A DNA stretch of 64,000 nt, taken from Saururus chinensis. Taxonomy: Eukaryota; Streptophyta; Magnoliopsida; Piperales; Saururaceae. This document shows, one piece after another, positions 11,444-23,496 of the stretch (position 1 is the stretch's first letter; every line of letters starts with the position of its first letter). The DNA lies in contig CP141146.1 of the NCBI GenBank assembly GCA_035235625.1, positions 18,904,501 through 18,968,500 on the forward strand, given 5' to 3'. The notes under the pieces are model-generated. The model saw only the letters and a list, made by a program, of their open reading frames with translations. It was not told the DNA's origin and ran no database searches. A program made the position numbers and the translations under genes.

Positions 11444-12072
11444 CGTTATTAAAGTATTTTTCTTCTGTTATATGTAAAAAAGTGAAGAGTTTTTACTTTG
11501 TGTAGATTGGATAAATAAACAATATAATAAATAAAAAAGTTGTAGGTACGAATACAAGCGGTTTTTGAGATTTATGACGCAATAAAATGATCTTAAGGCA
11601 AACGATGCCTTATGAATTAATCACATTAATCCTATCTTAACACCCTATTCATCCACATGCCGAAATAAGACACGCGATTAACGCCCATCCACTCAGCTTA
11701 GTTTTGCATGAGTATTGACACGTGTGCCATGTCGGCTGCATAGGAGCACCGAGCACGTCCACCACAGAGGCGAGTGGGGCGCCAGCACCACCGGTCCAAG
11801 ACAGGGATAAAAGATTCTCCATGGGGGCATAACGGTCATTTCACATTTGGTCCAGTCAAACCTTCCCAAGCTGTGGGGGAGCCGCTGGTGGGCTCTGAAT
11901 CGCTGACAACGCGCAACCCAATGACAAAAAAACCGTCCCAAACCCGGTCCGGACTCGACCGTCATTTTAACAAAAGACGAGGGGAAGTCCCGTCCACTGG
12001 CTTCTTTAAAATCGACCTCCAGTTCCGTAGAGAGGGAACTGGACACTCCCAGTGGGCGAAAAGGGGACGAAA

Positions 12073-12101
12073 ATGGCGGAATGAGCACAAGGGCGAGATG
12101 A
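12073..12101 (+). promoter_or_regulatory. Two minimal upstream ORFs before the LONGIFOLIA-like start
   Basis: ATG at 12073-12075 opens a 3-codon ORF (MAE, stop 12082-12084). ATG at 12081-12083 opens a 6-codon ORF (MSTRAR) whose stop, TGA 12099-12101, overlaps the preferred main start ATG 12098-12100 as ATGA. If the transcript begins upstream of 12073, both would meet scanning ribosomes first and could lower or tune translation. The transcript start is not known. Confidence 0.5.
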
Positions 12102-14691
12102 CGTGTTTCGTGGAAGATCGGAGAATGACGGAGAAGGAGATGGAGAAGCAGATCGGCGGCTGCATGGCCGGATTCCTCAACCTCTTCGACCGTCACCAGC
12201 TCCTCGCCGGCAAACGAGTCTACTCCTCCTCCAAACGCCTGCCTCAGTCCTCGCCGGCAAGTTCTTTTCTGTATTCGTTTTGGTTTAGTTTTTGGTGGTT
12301 TCGTTTTGATTGTGGCGTTTTTTTTATGGGTTGTTTGTTTGGTTTGATCCAGTCAGTCGACTCGGCTTCTGGGTCGGTGGCGTCGGTGGAGTCCCCCCCG
12401 CCGACTCCCTTGAAGGAGGCTGATATTCCGGCGACGGTAGTGGAGAGACCAGATGTGGCCAAGAAGGTGGCGTCGCCGCTGCCGCTGCCGCTGCCGGTGT
12501 TCGAAGAGGGGCTGAGGTCGTCGTGGAAGCTGAGGGAGGCGCCGAGGTTGTCGTTGGACAGCCGTGTCGGAGGGAAGGCCCGGGTTGTGTACGCAAACCC
12601 GCCGGATCCCGCGAGGCATTCAGAGGTGGCTGATAAGCAGGAGCAGGGACGGCGGGCACTGGGGGTGGTGGCGCGGCTGATGGGTCTCGATGCGCTGCCG
12701 CCTGACGCCAGCGGGGAGGCGCCTAAGAAAGCAGAGCTCAGACGGTCGGCCTCGGAGTCCAGAGTTTCACGTTTTGTGTTCGACGGCAATTGCTTTCACT
12801 CTCCCGCAGTGACGGAAGCAGTGCCAGAGAGTCTAAAGGTTAGGAGTGACGAAATGCCCTCGGACGTTGCTAAGGCAAAGACGAAAGAGGCGGCCCTGGC
12901 CGCCGGTTGGCGATCTCCTCAGCAGCGGAGGAGCTTCTTCGATGCGCAAGACGTGTTTCCGCCGGAGCCGGCCAAGAAGGTGGCGGGAAGTTCCCTATTG
13001 GGGGAGATTGAGAAGAGGCTGAGGATGAGGGGGATTGATGAACAGGCTAGTGATTTGGAGACCCTGAAGCAGATCTTGGAGGCTCTCCAGCTGAAGGGGC
13101 TGCTCCATTCGGCGGCGGCAATGGAGAAGAGGAGAAATCTGGTCTTTGACGGGCGCCAGCCACGCCGGGCGGAGGAGAGCCCGATCGTTGTGATGAAGTC
13201 GGCAAGGTCACCGAGGAACCTGGTGGGGCGGAGGGCCTACGAGTGCTCGCCCCCTTCTTCACCGTCAAACTCCAAATGCCGCCCGGGAGTGGCCGGGCGG
13301 CGGGCGGAGGCAGTCTCGCCGCCTCCTGTGAGGGCGAATCGGACAGCAGGGAGAAGCTGCGGGATGGATAGCAATGTGAAGAGTCCCCGACGGATGATGA
13401 ATATCAATGTGGAGACACAGAAGAAACGGTCATCTTCTCCGAAGAGAGCCTGCTCGGATTCGACGGCCGTAAGTCCGTCCTCAAGGAATCGGAAAATGAC
13501 GCCGGAAAAGATCCGAATCCTTGCCGACGACGAGTCATCAACGACAATGTCAGAGAGCAACATCAGTACCTACTCACAGTTTGATGCTGAGGTAATGTGA
13601 AATAGCTCAAATTTTTTTGTTGAATCTGAAATAGAGATTGCTTCCTTTCCAAAATAGCCCAAATGTGTTGATGAAATGGACATTGAATTTGATCTGCAGA
13701 GGTTTTTAGTGGAGGATTACAAGGAGGGAAGGAACTTGTTGGAGAGGTGTGATAAGCTACTCCACAGCATTGCAGAGATAACAGCCAATGATCAGCCAAG
13801 CCCTGTTTCAGTCCTTGATGCTTCCTTCTACAAGGATGAGGGGTCACCCCCACCTGTTGCCATGAAGAGATGTCTTGATTTTAATGGTAAGTAGTCTTTC
13901 TTTCTTTTATTGCAGTTTTTCAGTTTGATACAATTTAATGCAAAATTGATATGCAGATTTGCAATTATTGTTGATTGCTTGCAATGGATCTGCTCCTATT
14001 TTAGTTGATGTACATTATGGTCCATGACTAGGTCAATTTCTTCATATCACCCAATTCTATTGCTTTAAATTTCTCAACAGAAGCTCTATTAGATGCTGAA
14101 GATGTTGAGCTGTGGAGCCCTGCAATTCGGTGGACGCCGGAGATACAATCCGACAAAGACGATTTCCTCTACGTGGCCGAGGTTCTCCGAGCCATTGGCC
14201 GTCTCCAACCTCCCAACCCCAACTGCAGTACCCGTCACTCAGAAATATTTACTTTCATAGAGAGAAGACTCTACTCCAGATTGGATTCATCCTCCAAGGC
14301 CGCCAAGCTCCACCGGAGGCTTATCTTCGACACCGTCACAGAAATCGTCGACAGGCAGCAAAATCCGAACTCATGGACGGCCTTCTCGGAGCCGCTCCCC
14401 AAGCCGGCAATGCAACAGCGGGCATGGGCCGAATTGGAGCGCATCCGGCGGCATGTCCCGGCAGAGGACATATGTGAAGTCATATGCGGGGTTTTGGGCA
14501 AGGACATGGTGGCCGGAGGGCCGGGCAGCTGGAGCGACCGGTCAGACGAGATGTCCGAGGCGGTCCTCGATATCGAGAGGCAGATTTTCAAGGATCTGGT
14601 GGGGGAGACAATCCAGGACCTGGCCGTCCTCCGCCCCAAATGGGAGGAGCGGCCACTGCCGGCGGCACTTAAGAGGAAGTTGGTCTTTTGA
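12098..14691 (+). CDS. LONGIFOLIA/TRM-family protein (four exons)
   Basis: Proposed exons are 12098-12260, 12357-13591, 13700-13886 and 14081-14691, with GT-AG borders and compatible phases, giving about 731 residues. Family members bind microtubules or the TON1-TON2-PP2A complex and promote polar cell elongation. Visible hallmarks, in order: N-terminal KQIGGCMAGFLNLFDRHQLL (residues 17-36); KLREAPRLSLDSR (about 110); VARLMGLD (about 158); an EIEKRL...LKQILEAL helix (about 270-305); SPIVVMKSARSP (about 329); QPSPVSVLD (about 497); and a C-terminal DUF4378-like region with FLYVAEVLRAIGRL (about 555), RRLIFDTVTEIVDR (about 606) and LDIERQIFKDLVGE (about 690), ending RKLVF. The start at 12098 leaves 16 residues before KQIG, close to Arabidopsis LNG1; ATG 12125 is the alternative. 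Exons are much more GC-rich than their surroundings. The open frame upstream to 11774 shows no family similarity and is read as leader or promoter. Confidence 0.9.
12261..12356 (+). other. Intron 1 of the LONGIFOLIA-like gene, open in frame
   Basis: GT at 12261 and CAG at 12354-12356 bound a 96-bp, T-rich intron. It has no in-frame stop and its length is a multiple of three, so retention would add 32 mostly aromatic and hydrophobic residues. Splicing is supported by the T-rich composition, the family's usual exon break after the first roughly 50 residues, and clean continuation into DSASGSVASVE. Confidence 0.75.
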
Positions 14692-15906
14692 AACCATTCT
14701 TTTGGCTTTTCGCTGCTTCCCCACCCTTTTCTGGCCGTTATTGAATGAACAGTTGGAATGGCAGGGAAGGACAAAGAGCACTGAGGCAGCGACAGCAAGT
14801 CTAAGAACTGCTGCTTCTGTGCTTGTGACTTGTGAGCTAACTGTTTAGAGGTGATTGGTGCAACTCCATGAGTGAAGTCCAGTGAACTTTACTGAGGCAG
14901 AGGGTGGTGGGTGAGGGTTCCGTGTTGGTTGTCGTCTTTCAATGAAAAATAATGTCACATTGAATTGATGAGACAGTTGTTTCTTAGTATCACCATCAAA
15001 TTTGAGGGGGCTGTTTCCTTTCTGGAGGGAAATCAGGGCATGGGTCTCACGAGTTCTCTTAAAAGTAAGCCATATTTCTGTTCCAACAAGTATCTTATGT
15101 TCTGTACCCAAAAAAAAAAAAGTCTCTCTTATGTCAATGGTGGTGGTGAAGATACTAGTCATTGTCAATTCGTATGGGTTGGCTCTGAACTCCCATATAG
15201 AGAAGTTATGGTGTCTGCAGAGTTGCTTACATTAAAGGATGAAGATGACGTTTTTCAAACAAAACTAGCAGAGGTCCCATGTCCTGTTCACTTTTGCTTA
15301 CAAATCCAATGTACTTTGTGTGATTTACCGAAATGGCCTTAGATTATAGCATGTTGTACAAAAGATCTTACATTTCTTCTTAATGCATAATGGCCCTACA
15401 CAGGTAGTTCCGCCTGTATATGTGCCTTTAAAAGACCAAAATACCCCCTTCCAAGCCCAAAATTAAAAAAATACTATGCATTATTAATTTCCCTTGATTC
15501 CTTATTCATTTTAGTTTGCACCCATTTTTGTCGTTGTTGCATTTCCATCTGTGTTGGATCCCTTTGACACCGGCGTCGAGCCTCTCCTTCCGATCTTAAC
15601 CTCCATAATCCACACGCTGAATCAGAAAGACCCCACTAGAGAAAGCTTTTGATCCACTGATAGAAGGTCATTCGGCTACCTCCAATCCCTCCACCTTTAA
15701 CTGGCCGGAGGTAGGTGTCTAATGCTCCAAAAACTTTGTCCTCTATTTTGATAGAAAAAGAGGTAGGTTTTCATCACCAATTCTCCATACATGTTAGGGA
15801 AAGTCTAACAACAAGAAAGGTAAGATTTTTACCCATATTTATGCATATTTGGGGTGCGGTTAATATAATTTGATTTTACAGTTGAAGCATGCTAAAATTT
15901 AAAGAG
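14692..15906. other. 3' flank of the LONGIFOLIA-like gene and intergenic DNA
   Basis: The first few hundred bases are probably 3' UTR; AATGAAAAATAATG near 14941-14954 is a plausible plant poly(A) signal region. An A run is present near 15.11 kb. Short ORFs here lack motifs. Nothing else was recognised. Confidence 0.4.
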
Positions 15907-16222
15907 AAAATTATATAAATAATATTGAAAAGATATTTATCAAAATAGTGGAGAGAGAAATATAATTCTCATTATCGTGTTGGAATATGCCACACATGCG
16001 CCAACTTTGTGCTCTTGCGTGAATTCTTTTTAAAAAGTTTTTTTCCTGAGTTTCATCCTTTAAACTGATGAAACATGTTTATTTAATTTTGGAGAGGTTG
16101 AACATGGTAAATTGTGTTTCCACCAAGCTAGTGCTTGCGTGGCAAAAAGGAACACCATAATGGGAAATAAGTTTCTCTCTCAACTATTTTGGTAATTATT
16201 TTTTTAAAATAATATTTATTTC
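15907..16222. repeat. Foldback element with about 90-bp imperfect arms
   Basis: The left arm (about 15907-16000) is repeated in reverse complement at about 16132-16222. Matching phrases include CAAAATAGT.GAGAGAGAAA against TTTCTCTCTCAACTATTTTG and the pair ATTATCGTGTTGG and ACACCATAAT. A loop of about 130 bp separates them. Likely a MITE; no target duplication was found. Confidence 0.6.
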
Positions 16223-16590
16223 ATTTGCCCAAATTTAAATGGGTGTGGTATTTTTTTGGGTGGGAGGGGGGTGTTGGAATTGTTGCATGAGTAGCCAATT
16301 GCCGACTTCTAACTGGGCCGATTGTCAACTGGAATGCCTAGATAGATTGCTAGCTATCGAAATTGAATTTGATTAATATGATGTTGATATTTGCATTTGC
16401 AGGTATAAATATGAAGATTACTTCAATTCCATCCACGGTTGGGAAGACGACACTTGGCATAAAATTGATGATGATGAGAGTATTCTTCAAGATTACCTAT
16501 ATATGATGCACAAAAGGGGCCAAGCAAGGAATATCACAAATTCTTCATGACTGTGCTTTGTGGCTGCATTAATGAGGTTATTTTTTCCTT

Positions 16591-17090
16591 CCAAGAAAAT
16601 TTCACATGTATAATTATTTTATCTGATTGAGAAAAGTAAGAAATTTATTTTAGTGTCATTAATGTCAATGTAAATCATCACACACACTTGTTCTTCATGA
16701 GCATGGTCTTGTTAGCCACCCGATCAACTTCGTCATCCATTGGGAAATTAAAATGAAGCTAGATTATGACTTGTCTGCCTTCTAGATGGATGAGAAGAAA
16801 GTTGTTGAAGAGCAATGACATGTGATGTCAAATAAATTTGCCATTTCACCCTAGTACTCGTCCACAATGTGCTCCTCATCTATCCAGAAGGGCAGACAAG
16901 TTATAGTTGAGCTTAATTTCAATGTCCAATGGATGTTGCAGTTGATTCTGTGGCTGACAAGACCGAGCTCGCAGAGAAGAAGTATGTGCGATGATTTACA
17001 TTGACATTAATGACCCTAAAATGACAAATATATTAATTTTCTCAATCAGATAAGATGATTATATGTGTGAAATTTTTTTGGCCAGAAATA
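16591..17090. repeat. Imperfect 500-bp palindrome
   Basis: The two halves, with a centre near 16.835 kb in CAAATAAATTTG, are reverse complements over roughly 245 bp each with scattered differences. Matching pairs include TTTTATCTGATTGAG / CTCAATCAGATAAG, TCATTAATGTCAATGTAAATCATC / its reverse complement at about 16993-17016, and ACTTGTCTGCC / GGCAGACAAGT. There is almost no spacer. Parts of each arm read as short protein-like frames, so it may be an inverted duplication of a former exon. A fragment at 16403-16548 (about 48 codons, then stop) just before it is unrecognised. Confidence 0.7.
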
Positions 17091-18300
17091 TTGTACATCT
17101 TGGATCAGAAGTAACTTTTTGTTGTCATTTCTCCCCCATAGAAGCATCTATTGAATCAAGGGAGATGAATACTAAAGGTGCTTTATTTGCCAAAATTGGT
17201 TGTATGGTGTTTTAAAATTTGTTTGTCTGGTGTTTGGGTTATATAGTTATTAGTTAAATTTTGTATTTGGGTAGTTTACTACTTAGTTGTTGTTGGTATG
17301 GAGCCAAGTTTGGTATTCTTGTATTTTCATGAATGAATTAAGACACTTGTTGTAAGTTATTCCCAACGGAGCAATGCCTATTTGAACTGCAGCGGGGAAT
17401 GTGAAACTAAATTTCAGTAAATAGTCAATTCATGCACCCTATCATCCTATAAAGTAGTCAACATCTCTTTATAAAGTAGAATTAGCCTAGATTTTGAACC
17501 TTTGAGAGTGTACTTCAACAAGGTTGAATCAAATCAAAATTGATAAAAACATATGAGTGTGTCTTCTCCTACTTCCATGTACACTTCTGTCTTCGGCATG
17601 ATTTGATTGTTAACAGGCGACAGATGACAACTGATAGTTGATGGTTGATAGCAGATAGTTGGAATACATGCACACATAGCTACACCCACATATGTGCCAA
17701 GAAATTACAAAATTATCCTCTAGTAATATAAAGCCAAATCATTCCATATCATTTTCACATAGGATTTCCTTTTCTCAACTACAAGTTTTCTGCCTCCTCC
17801 CCTGTTCCTCCTATGCCAATCACCAATTCTCAATGAAGATGTCGTCATGGTGAAGAACATTGAAGAGTCATGGCTCGTCCAATTGTGAAAGGTCGGAGAA
17901 TTAGAAAAGAGAGGTAGTTTTTTAGGGTTTGACCATTATAACTTGTCATAGTACCTATCGCTCGCACATAAATGGTAGTATGGATAACTTATGGGATCCA
18001 TGGTAATGTTAGTATCTTAACATTATAGGTAGTGTATGTACTGGCCACATGTAAATTACTGTTGAAATATATGAAGCAGGATTGAGTTGCATGGAAATAT
18101 AAATACATAGGATTCATATTCATGATTGTGTGAAAAAGGTTTAGACTTCTGCTTTACACTGAATTTTTGCACTTAAGGTGAGCGGAGTTGGTTGGCAACT
18201 CGATTGTCGGCTATTGACTATCGGTTTTCAATTGTTAAATCCAATAATACTCCTCAAAGACAGAGGTTTAAATAGAAGAAGAACAACAACAATTAGTGGT
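17091..18300. other. Unassigned sequence before the Mutator transposase
   Basis: Contains clustered TTGAC and GTTG-rich phrases (17.60-17.66 and 18.18-18.23 kb) that recur near 21.40-21.48 and 22.10-22.16 kb on the far side of the transposase. They may be degenerate Mutator subterminal sequence, but no clean terminal inverted repeats were found. Confidence 0.35.
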
Positions 18301-21269
18301 ATGTGTTTGGGATTGCTGTTATGATTCCACTGTGATGAAGTACAATGTCAATGGTGCAAGGTCTAGGCTAATATATGTTTCAAGCAAGATAAGTTATATG
18401 GAGATGTTGGATACTTTGTATGGGATGATAGAGTGCTCAAGAATGTAGTATTTATTGAAATTGAGTTTCATATACCTCTTTTCCATTTAAATGGACATTA
18501 CTCCATTGGAAATAATTGACGACATGACTCATAATTCATTTTTGCAAGACAATTGGTAAAAAATGAGTGGTATTTTGATGATTATATCACAAGTTTAAAA
18601 GGAAAAGTTACATAAAAATGATTCTCAAAGTGTAGGGGTTAGAAGGGAATCATATAGATGTGATGGACCCATTAATGGTGCAAAGAGGATGAAGCAACCA
18701 AGTGAAGTGAAAGGCGAGGTGAATATGACTAGAGATGCAGTAGATAGTTTTCGAATCAAAGTCAAAAGGGACAACACGACTATAAATGTATAGAAGGAAA
18801 GTTGTGCCCATGACTACAAAAAGGAGGGGATAGATAAATTCCTTTGGAAGGAGAAGAGCATGAGTGAAAAGAATGCCCCAATTCCATATGTGACTATATA
18901 TAATGATAGTACTTAGTATCCATCATATGGGCAACAAGATATTGGTTATAATGAAACCTTGAATGAGTATGTTCCAAATACATTCCAAGAGTATGAATTT
19001 TGTGATTTGGATAGACGTGAAGAAAAGGAGCAGGCAGGGAGATGACTATTTCTTTGTTTTATATAAGAATCCTTTAAATAGACTACATGGATGGAGGGGG
19101 TCGGTGAAGACCTTACCGCAAATGAAGGTGGGGATGATGAAGCTTAGATGCCTAAAGTGCCTCGCATACTTTGACAATTTCATGTGAGGGGTTCAAAAAG
19201 GTAAACTATAATGATTAACACAATTTCCCCCTAGACAATATTTTAAAAATTATTTTTCCATATACAACTTGTAGATGTTTATAACTTTAAAATTTATTAT
19301 CTTCTTATGTTTCTATATATGATACAAAGAAAACAACAAGGAAAAATGTTTTAGAACAAACGACCCCATCTCCTATATGTGTGAGTAGGTAAAAAAATAT
19401 AAATATAATGGCATTCGGTCTGTTGTCAACTGGTCCAAAGTCAACTATGGATTTTCTAAATGTCAATCGTGAATTGGTCAATTTCCAATTTTTGACTTTC
19501 AATTGTCCAACTGTGTTGACTATTGGAATTCCGTTGACTGTCAAATATGTAATTTGTACTTTATATCACCAATTGTGTGATTTTTTTTTTGTTGACCAAA
19601 AGAACACATATACCATTTGCACACAATCAAAGTTGGTGAAGATGAATACATTGACAAAAAGTACAGTTACATGGTGCCAAGGGTTGCCAAGCAGAGATTA
19701 ATTAAATTTGGAATGGAGTTCAAAAACAAGCATGCTCTTCTAGTCCACATCCACGATGCTGCCATGTTTAACAACTTTTAGTTCAAGGTTGTCAAATCCA
19801 ATCATTCTAGGTTCACTATTACATGCCTTAGTGAGGGATGCCCTTGGAGATTACATGCGTCAAGGTTGAATGGATGTGAAGTGTTTAAGATCAATACTTT
19901 TAATCCAGTTCATACATGTGCTCGGCCTTTAAGGAATGTTCACCATCGGCAAGCAAAATGTTGTATTATTGGAAAGACTATTTATCGTCGATTAGAGGGA
20001 CGAGTGGGTTAAGGAAATTTCTATTGAAAAATTACAAGGAATATTTGAAGGCTCTTGTCGAGACCTACTTGTGTATCAACATGAGTTTGTGCAAGCAAAC
20101 CTAGGCACTAGGGTAAGGATAAAATACAAGCATCGGAACAACTCTTAAAGGAGGTGTTTTGTCTATTTTGACTTATGTGTTGAATACTTCAAGCAGTGCA
20201 TGTGCAAGGTCATTGCAATTGATGGAACACATATGAAGGGACGATACAAAAGCACATTATTTTCGGTAGTGGGTTTGGATACCGACAACTATTTGTCATC
20301 TTATCTGATTAGTACTCATCAATCCTTATGTAGGTACCCTTAGTTTTCCCTAATGTAGTTCATGGTTATTGTATGTATCATCTCGCATAGAGCATGCACA
20401 AAAAATTCAAGAATTGAGGCTAGTACTGTCACTTCTTTTGGGCTACTAAGGCTACCCGAATGCAAGCTTTTGAAGAGGAAATGACCATAATATGAAGAGT
20501 AAATTCATGCTCTTACACTCGGCTAACAAAGATAGCCGAAGAAATGGGCTAATGTATAGTTTCTTGCAAAGATATATAACATCTAATCATCCAATAGGTG
20601 CAAAAGTTTTAACACAATAATAACCCTTCATCATGAGTATCAAATTGTGGCTGTCATTAAAGGCATATGATGAAGATACAAGTGATGTGGTATATCCTTC
20701 GAACAACATCAGTAAAGTGGGTTGAGACTTTAACACCATGGGTTAAAGGTGAAACTTGGGAGGCATGTAAATTAGCATGAAATCTTTCTTGTTATCCTAT
20801 AGTTGCACGTGAGTTCTACACAAAATCCTCAACATTTGATGATCAGGTAAATCTAGAACTTAGGACATGCGCATGTGGGTAGTTAGAGTATGGACTTCCA
20901 TGCGAACACGTTCTTGCTTTGTGTGTTGGTAAGCCCATTGATCACTATGCATACTATTCATATTATTACTAGGCACAAAATTACTAGTAGCTATACAATC
21001 ATGAAATCTATCTTGTTCTTCATTAGAGCCAGTGGAACACTCTATAAGATATCCATTCACTCAATTTGATGCCACCTCATGCAATAATTCTAGCAGGAAG
21101 ACCGAAGAAGAAAAGAATTCTATCTGCGGTTGAGGATGCTAGTGTGGTGAAATGTAGCAAATGTAAGAGGTCAAGGAATAATAGGAAGATATGCAGTTTC
21201 CCAGTCATAGAGGAGAACATAGCTAGAAGGAGTGATATGTCAAAAAGCAAATTACATAAGAAAAGATGA
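18301..21269 (+). pseudogene. Decayed MuDR-type Mutator transposase
   Basis: Broken by many stops and frameshifts, but the domain order matches a Mutator-like transposase. The N-terminal domain shows SSKISYMEMLDTLYGMI and PLEIIDD (18.39-18.53 kb). The MUDR zinc-finger region shows CLSEGCPWRLHASRL with KINTFNPVHTC (about 19.82-19.92 kb). The start of the DDE domain shows VIAIDGTHMKGRYKS (about 20.21-20.25 kb; first catalytic Asp at 20221-20223). The SWIM zinc finger shows CACG-LEYGLPCEHVLALC (about 20.87-20.93 kb), with TAG replacing one codon. The C-terminal GRPKKKR is followed by a CSKC knuckle (21.09-21.20 kb). It would have catalysed cut-and-paste transposition; it cannot now. Some breaks may be introns. 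Confidence 0.85.
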
Positions 21270-21480
21270 GTTTCTATGATAAGGCCATCTAAGAAGAGGA
21301 AACCCCCACTCCAACAAAGGGACTAGCATTTCTAGCCATTCTACACCTCTTGTTCCAACTGTTAATTTGGGAGAGAACAATGAAAGGCCAACTATTAGTC
21401 AACAATTGGCCAGCTGAGAGTCGACATTTAAATGTCGAACAACTGACAATCCATAGTTGGCCATTTTACAATCGACAATC

Positions 21481-22345
21481 GGCCAATTCAATGAAACATT
21501 TTGGCATCAATTGCAATATTTTGCAACTTCTTCTTTCAGTGTAAGTAGTTGAATCAAGTATATACTAAATATACATTGCAATTTTTGTAGGTCCATTTGT
21601 TTTTAATGGTGCAAGTGTATACGAGAAGCAATTATTTTGACAGTTGTAAATGTCGACTTTCGACAATAAATTAATATTATAATACCTATTATACATTTAA
21701 CTGAATGGTTGATGAATAATTGACAAAACTATTTTTACTAGGCTACATATATATTTTAAAACTCATTGGCATTAGCTCAAAGTGTCCCATCAAGCTTTTT
21801 TGCCGCTTGCACTTAATCTTCCTCCTGAGGAAAGTTCACAGAAAAATACCTTCGATGTAGGTAGAAAGCTTTGTCTAAACAAAATGTCAAGACTAGAAGT
21901 ATGAATATTCAAATATTATGATATTATTAAGGATATGTATTCATACATGACCAATATTGTGTATCAATTGGCCAATTCGAAGTGTAGTTGTTGAATTAAG
22001 GCTTGAAGTGGGCTCATCCAAGAAGAGAAGGGAAGAATTAACTGGAATTTCATTTCCAATATAGTTCCTTTCAAGTGTATACTTAACTTATAGTTGATAG
22101 TCAAGTCATATGATAGGTCAATAATTGGCAAGTTGACAGTCAATAGTCGGCCAGTTGAATGAAACATTTTGGTGTCAATTGCAAGATTTTGAAGCTTTTG
22201 GTTTAGGGTGGGCTTAGTTGGATCATGTGTGTACTTAATTTACATTGCAATTTTTTCTTGCAAAATTTTTTTATGATGCAATTGTAATTGTAAGGTGTAA
22301 ACAACAAGCAATTATTTTGCTGATTGTAAATGTTGAACTTCAACC
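21481..22345. repeat. Diverged direct repeat pair of about 190 bp
   Basis: 21481-21670 and about 22149-22345 share GGCCA(A/G)TT(C/G)AATGAAACATTTTGG, TACATTGCAATTTTT and AAGCAATTATTTTG in the same order, about 670 bp apart. They flank degraded sequence downstream of the transposase and may be part of its 3' region. Confidence 0.5.
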
Positions 22346-22389
22346 ATTGATTGATTATACCTGATGTGCATCCTCATTAAGGATCCTAT

Positions 22390-22396
<7 letters not shown>

Positions 22397-22452
<56 letters not shown>
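22397..22452. repeat. (TA)n microsatellite, about 27 units
   Basis: A near-pure TA run. Confidence 0.95.
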
Positions 22453-22455
<3 letters not shown>

Positions 22456-22799
22456 CAAAAATGTCATTATCAACGTAATTAATATACAATCATTATAACA
22501 AGATCATAATATAAAGTCAATATAACATTTTCAAATGTCATTTTTCATAACCATAAGAAGTTCATTGCACCATATATACTAGACTCGGTACATCATGGCT
22601 ATGGAAGTTCATTGCATAACCATGAGATATATACTCCATATACAAGCAAACAAATACTCCGCAATCTAAGTTGTTTGTTTGTGGCAGGTGTTTAGTAAAC
22701 TACACAAGTTCGAATATGTTGGTCAATGTATTATTCCACCCTATCTTGTAGTAAAACATGGGCATTATATATCAGATGGGAAAGAGGGCTACAACATAA

Positions 22800-23285
22800 C
22801 TCTCTAAGGTCTCCCACCTGAACATTGGGTCCATGATATAGATATGCCCCCTCTGAACATGGAGCAGAACAAGAATCTTATGATTGTTGTTGACAACAAG
22901 GGGGAAATGATGATAGACACATTTCCAGAAAGCCTTCACTTTTGTTAGCTCCTTGGAAGGGTGTCCAGGACTTCAAATAGAGCATCTGCGACCTCTAGCA
23001 AGGAGACATTGGCCTTTGCTCGCTTAAGGCTATCCCAAGTAACAGTCAACATGTCACTATGCATAACCAAGCGGCTCTACAATGCCTAAAACCAAAATGC
23101 AATATATAGTACAATATAATGGATATTATTACAGCCGACAACCGGAAGTAGTAAAGTCGGCAATTGAGAGAAGATGGAGTTAAAGATGCAAGTTTTCTTA
23201 CCATAAAGTGAATAGAGTGGAAGGCATGAGTACCACCGATCTTTGACATCTTCCGCATAATGTAATCGACGTAGGCGTCAAAGTA
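22800..23285 (-). pseudogene. Broken minus-strand gene fragment, possibly Ulp1-like
   Basis: Reading the minus strand from about 23.28 kb gives AYVDYIMRKMSKIGGTHAFH. After an intron-like AT-rich gap comes SDMLTVTWDSLKRAKANVSL and ALFEVLDTLPRS, then, past stops and a frameshift, a stretch including NNHKILVLL and GHIYIMDPMFRWETLE (to about 22.81 kb). The last piece has the hydrophobic-strand-then-Asp shape of the Ulp1 core but lacks a clear His-Trp. It lies 1.5 kb beyond the Mutator transposase on the opposite strand. Transposase plus Ulp1 on one Mutator-like element is a known plant arrangement, but the link here is inference. Otherwise unrecognised. Confidence 0.35.
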
Positions 23286-23496
23286 CTATAAAACAAATAT
23301 TAGTTCATGATCTAAAAAATATATCGTTTATTTAAAAATGACTCAACAAATTTCTTAATCGAATTTACCATGCCAATGAGCATAGTACATATATATGACT
23401 TAAGCCAAAACCTTGTAGTCGCCAAAGCCCACAAGAACACGAAATTAATTATCATTCCTGCAATCTCATAGTACATGACAATCGATGTTTAACATA

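Noticed and set aside
11774-12097. In-frame upstream extension of the LONGIFOLIA-like ORF
   Set aside because: Open, but with no family similarity. The family N-terminus begins at about 12098, and two out-of-frame upstream ATGs lie just before it, so this is more likely promoter or leader.
12244-13563. Long minus-strand ORFs (up to about 181 codons) opposite the LONGIFOLIA-like exons
   Set aside because: They are shadows of a GC-rich coding exon, with no motif and no independent gene structure.
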